Positions 5,743 through 6,171 of a stretch of DNA of 6,171 bases are shown here, piece after piece (position 1 is the first letter of the stretch; every line of letters starts with the position of its first letter). The notes under the pieces were generated by a model, which was not told the origin of the DNA, did not search any database, and saw nothing but the letters and a program-made list of their open reading frames with translations. A program made the translations under genes and the position numbers. Source of the stretch: Lachnospiraceae bacterium (GTDB lineage: Bacteria > Bacillota_A > Clostridia > Lachnospirales > Lachnospiraceae); contig JAFOYH010000006.1 in assembly GCA_017391465.1 (NCBI GenBank), positions 1 to 6,171 on the forward strand, read 5' to 3'.

Positions 5743-6097
5743 GATTCATTGCTCCTAACAGTGTATTCAAAAATGAAGGCGATGCCTGCTCTGTAATCTC
5801 CAGGGTCAGCTGATTTGTTCCTTTAAGTATTGCAACCACTTTTGGAGTGACAGCAGCGGTTGTTTCTGTTGGCGCTGGTATCGGTAATTCTACAAAGGTT
5901 GGAGTAATATCGGTCGCTTCTAAAAATGCTTCCCGGACTCTTCGAAGTCTCCAATAGTAATTCGCCTTTGTGATACCGTGCATCTGACACCATTCATCGA
6001 TTTTCATACCCTGCGGACGGTTCTGACATTCTTTGATCTGTTCAGCCCATTCGCTCAAACGCGTCTGCTGTGCAACTAAACTTGTTTGGGATTTCAT
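5732..6097 (-). CDS. tnpA: IS66-family accessory protein TnpA (Orf1)
   Basis: A 121-residue protein with the layout of IS66 Orf1. Its N-terminal helix-turn-helix spans about residues 14-55, with W17, C24, IDEWCQMHGITKANYYWRLR (33-52) matching the family pattern W..I..C...G....WC...GI....YYW.R..R. A Pro/Thr-rich linker (about 66-85) and a short beta-rich C-terminus (VVAILKGTNQLTLEI) follow. It is presumed to bind DNA and to work with TnpB and TnpC. The ATG at 6097 is preceded by AGGAGGT (complement of 6103-6109) at 5-base spacing, a strong site that fixes the start. The leader upstream contains a perfect 36-bp palindrome. The gene ends inside tnpB. It is unrelated to the DDE proteins called TnpA in other IS families. 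Confidence 0.9.
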   Translation of the reverse strand: MKSQTSLVAQQTRLSEWAEQIKECQNRPQGMKIDEWCQMHGITKANYYWRLRRVREAFLEATDITPTFVELPIPAPTETTAAVTPKVVAILKGTNQLTLEITEQASPSFLNTLLGAMNHAQ

Positions 6098-6115
6098 GAC
6101 TTACCTCCTGTAGTG

Positions 6116-6151
6116 GAGTCAAAAAAGTTAAGTACTTAACTTTTTTGACTC
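6116..6151. repeat. Perfect 36-bp palindrome upstream of tnpA
   Basis: The left half GAGTCAAAAAAGTTAAGT is followed directly by its exact reverse complement, with no spacer and no mismatch. It starts 7 bases upstream of the tnpA ribosome binding site. In RNA it would be a strong A/U-rich stem, with T-rich arms on both strands. It could act as a barrier to outside transcription entering tnpA, as a protein binding site or as part of the IS terminus. No U-tract follows on the minus strand. Confidence 0.7.
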
Positions 6152-6161
6152 ATAGCGATAA

Positions 6162-6171
6162 GTCTATTATC
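6162..6171 (-). promoter_or_regulatory. Possible tnpA -10 box at the window edge
   Basis: The minus strand reads GATAATAGAC (complement of 6162-6171). The last nine bases, ATAATAGAC, are identical to the -10 region of the tnpC promoter (complement of 5110-5118). A start near 6159 would place the 36-bp palindrome in the tnpA leader. The -35 region lies beyond the window, so this call rests on the -10 alone. Confidence 0.3.

Larger units (their letters stand above)
3431..6171 (-). mobile_element. IS66-family insertion sequence (tnpA-tnpB-tnpC), ends not resolved
   Basis: Three minus-strand genes in the order tnpA, tnpB, tnpC identify an IS66-family element of about 2.7 kb. All three reading frames are intact. 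The left boundary must lie between the IS256 stop (3369) and the tnpC terminator (3448); AAGTACCTTGACATTTT at 3429-3445 is a candidate tip. The right boundary lies at or beyond the palindrome at 6116-6151, possibly outside the window. A weak similarity exists between the left candidate and the reverse complement of 6116-6137 (AAGTACTTAACTTTTTT), but no 8-bp target duplication is found, so the ends remain provisional. Confidence 0.75.

Overview
The window is an insertion-sequence cluster from a low-GC Gram-positive genome, most likely a gut-type Clostridia (Lachnospiraceae-like). This assignment is an inference. It rests on the strong AGGAGG-type ribosome binding sites, the very AT-rich host coding sequence at the left edge, and the kinds of IS21, IS256 and IS66 proteins present. 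No rRNA, tRNA, CRISPR array or host housekeeping gene was seen.

Layout. (1) Bases 1-605 are the AT-rich 3' part of a host or accessory gene for a protein with repeated CxxC zinc-ribbon modules. It is open at the window edge and cut at its 3' end by an insertion. (2) Bases ~606-3191 are a complete-looking IS21-family element on the minus strand. It carries istA (DDE transposase) overlapping istB (AAA+ ATPase) by 4 bases, flanked by ~22-23 bp GAGCCAC repeat arrays and matching TGATTAT ends. (3) Bases ~3192-3369 are the last 58 codons of an IS256 (mutator-type) transposase on the plus strand, beginning exactly where the IS21 end is placed; its 5' part is missing. (4) Bases ~3431-6171 are an IS66-family element on the minus strand with tnpA, tnpB and tnpC in the usual order. 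Its outer ends were not resolved.

The istA/istB pair forms one transposition unit: IstA binds the end repeats and catalyses strand transfer, and IstB controls target choice through ATP. In the IS66 element tnpA and tnpB overlap by 11 bases. tnpC is separated from them by a 291-base non-coding spacer that holds an extended -10 promoter for tnpC, several large inverted repeats and two perfect matches to the DnaA-box consensus TTATCCACA. That spacer is the most unexplained structure here. Another oddity is a perfect 36-bp palindrome just upstream of tnpA.

I see no new defence or metabolic system. The points of interest are the structured IS66 spacer, the palindrome, the unusual IS66 transposase without zinc-finger cysteines, and the IS21/IS256 junction, which lacks a target duplication and implies a rearrangement.
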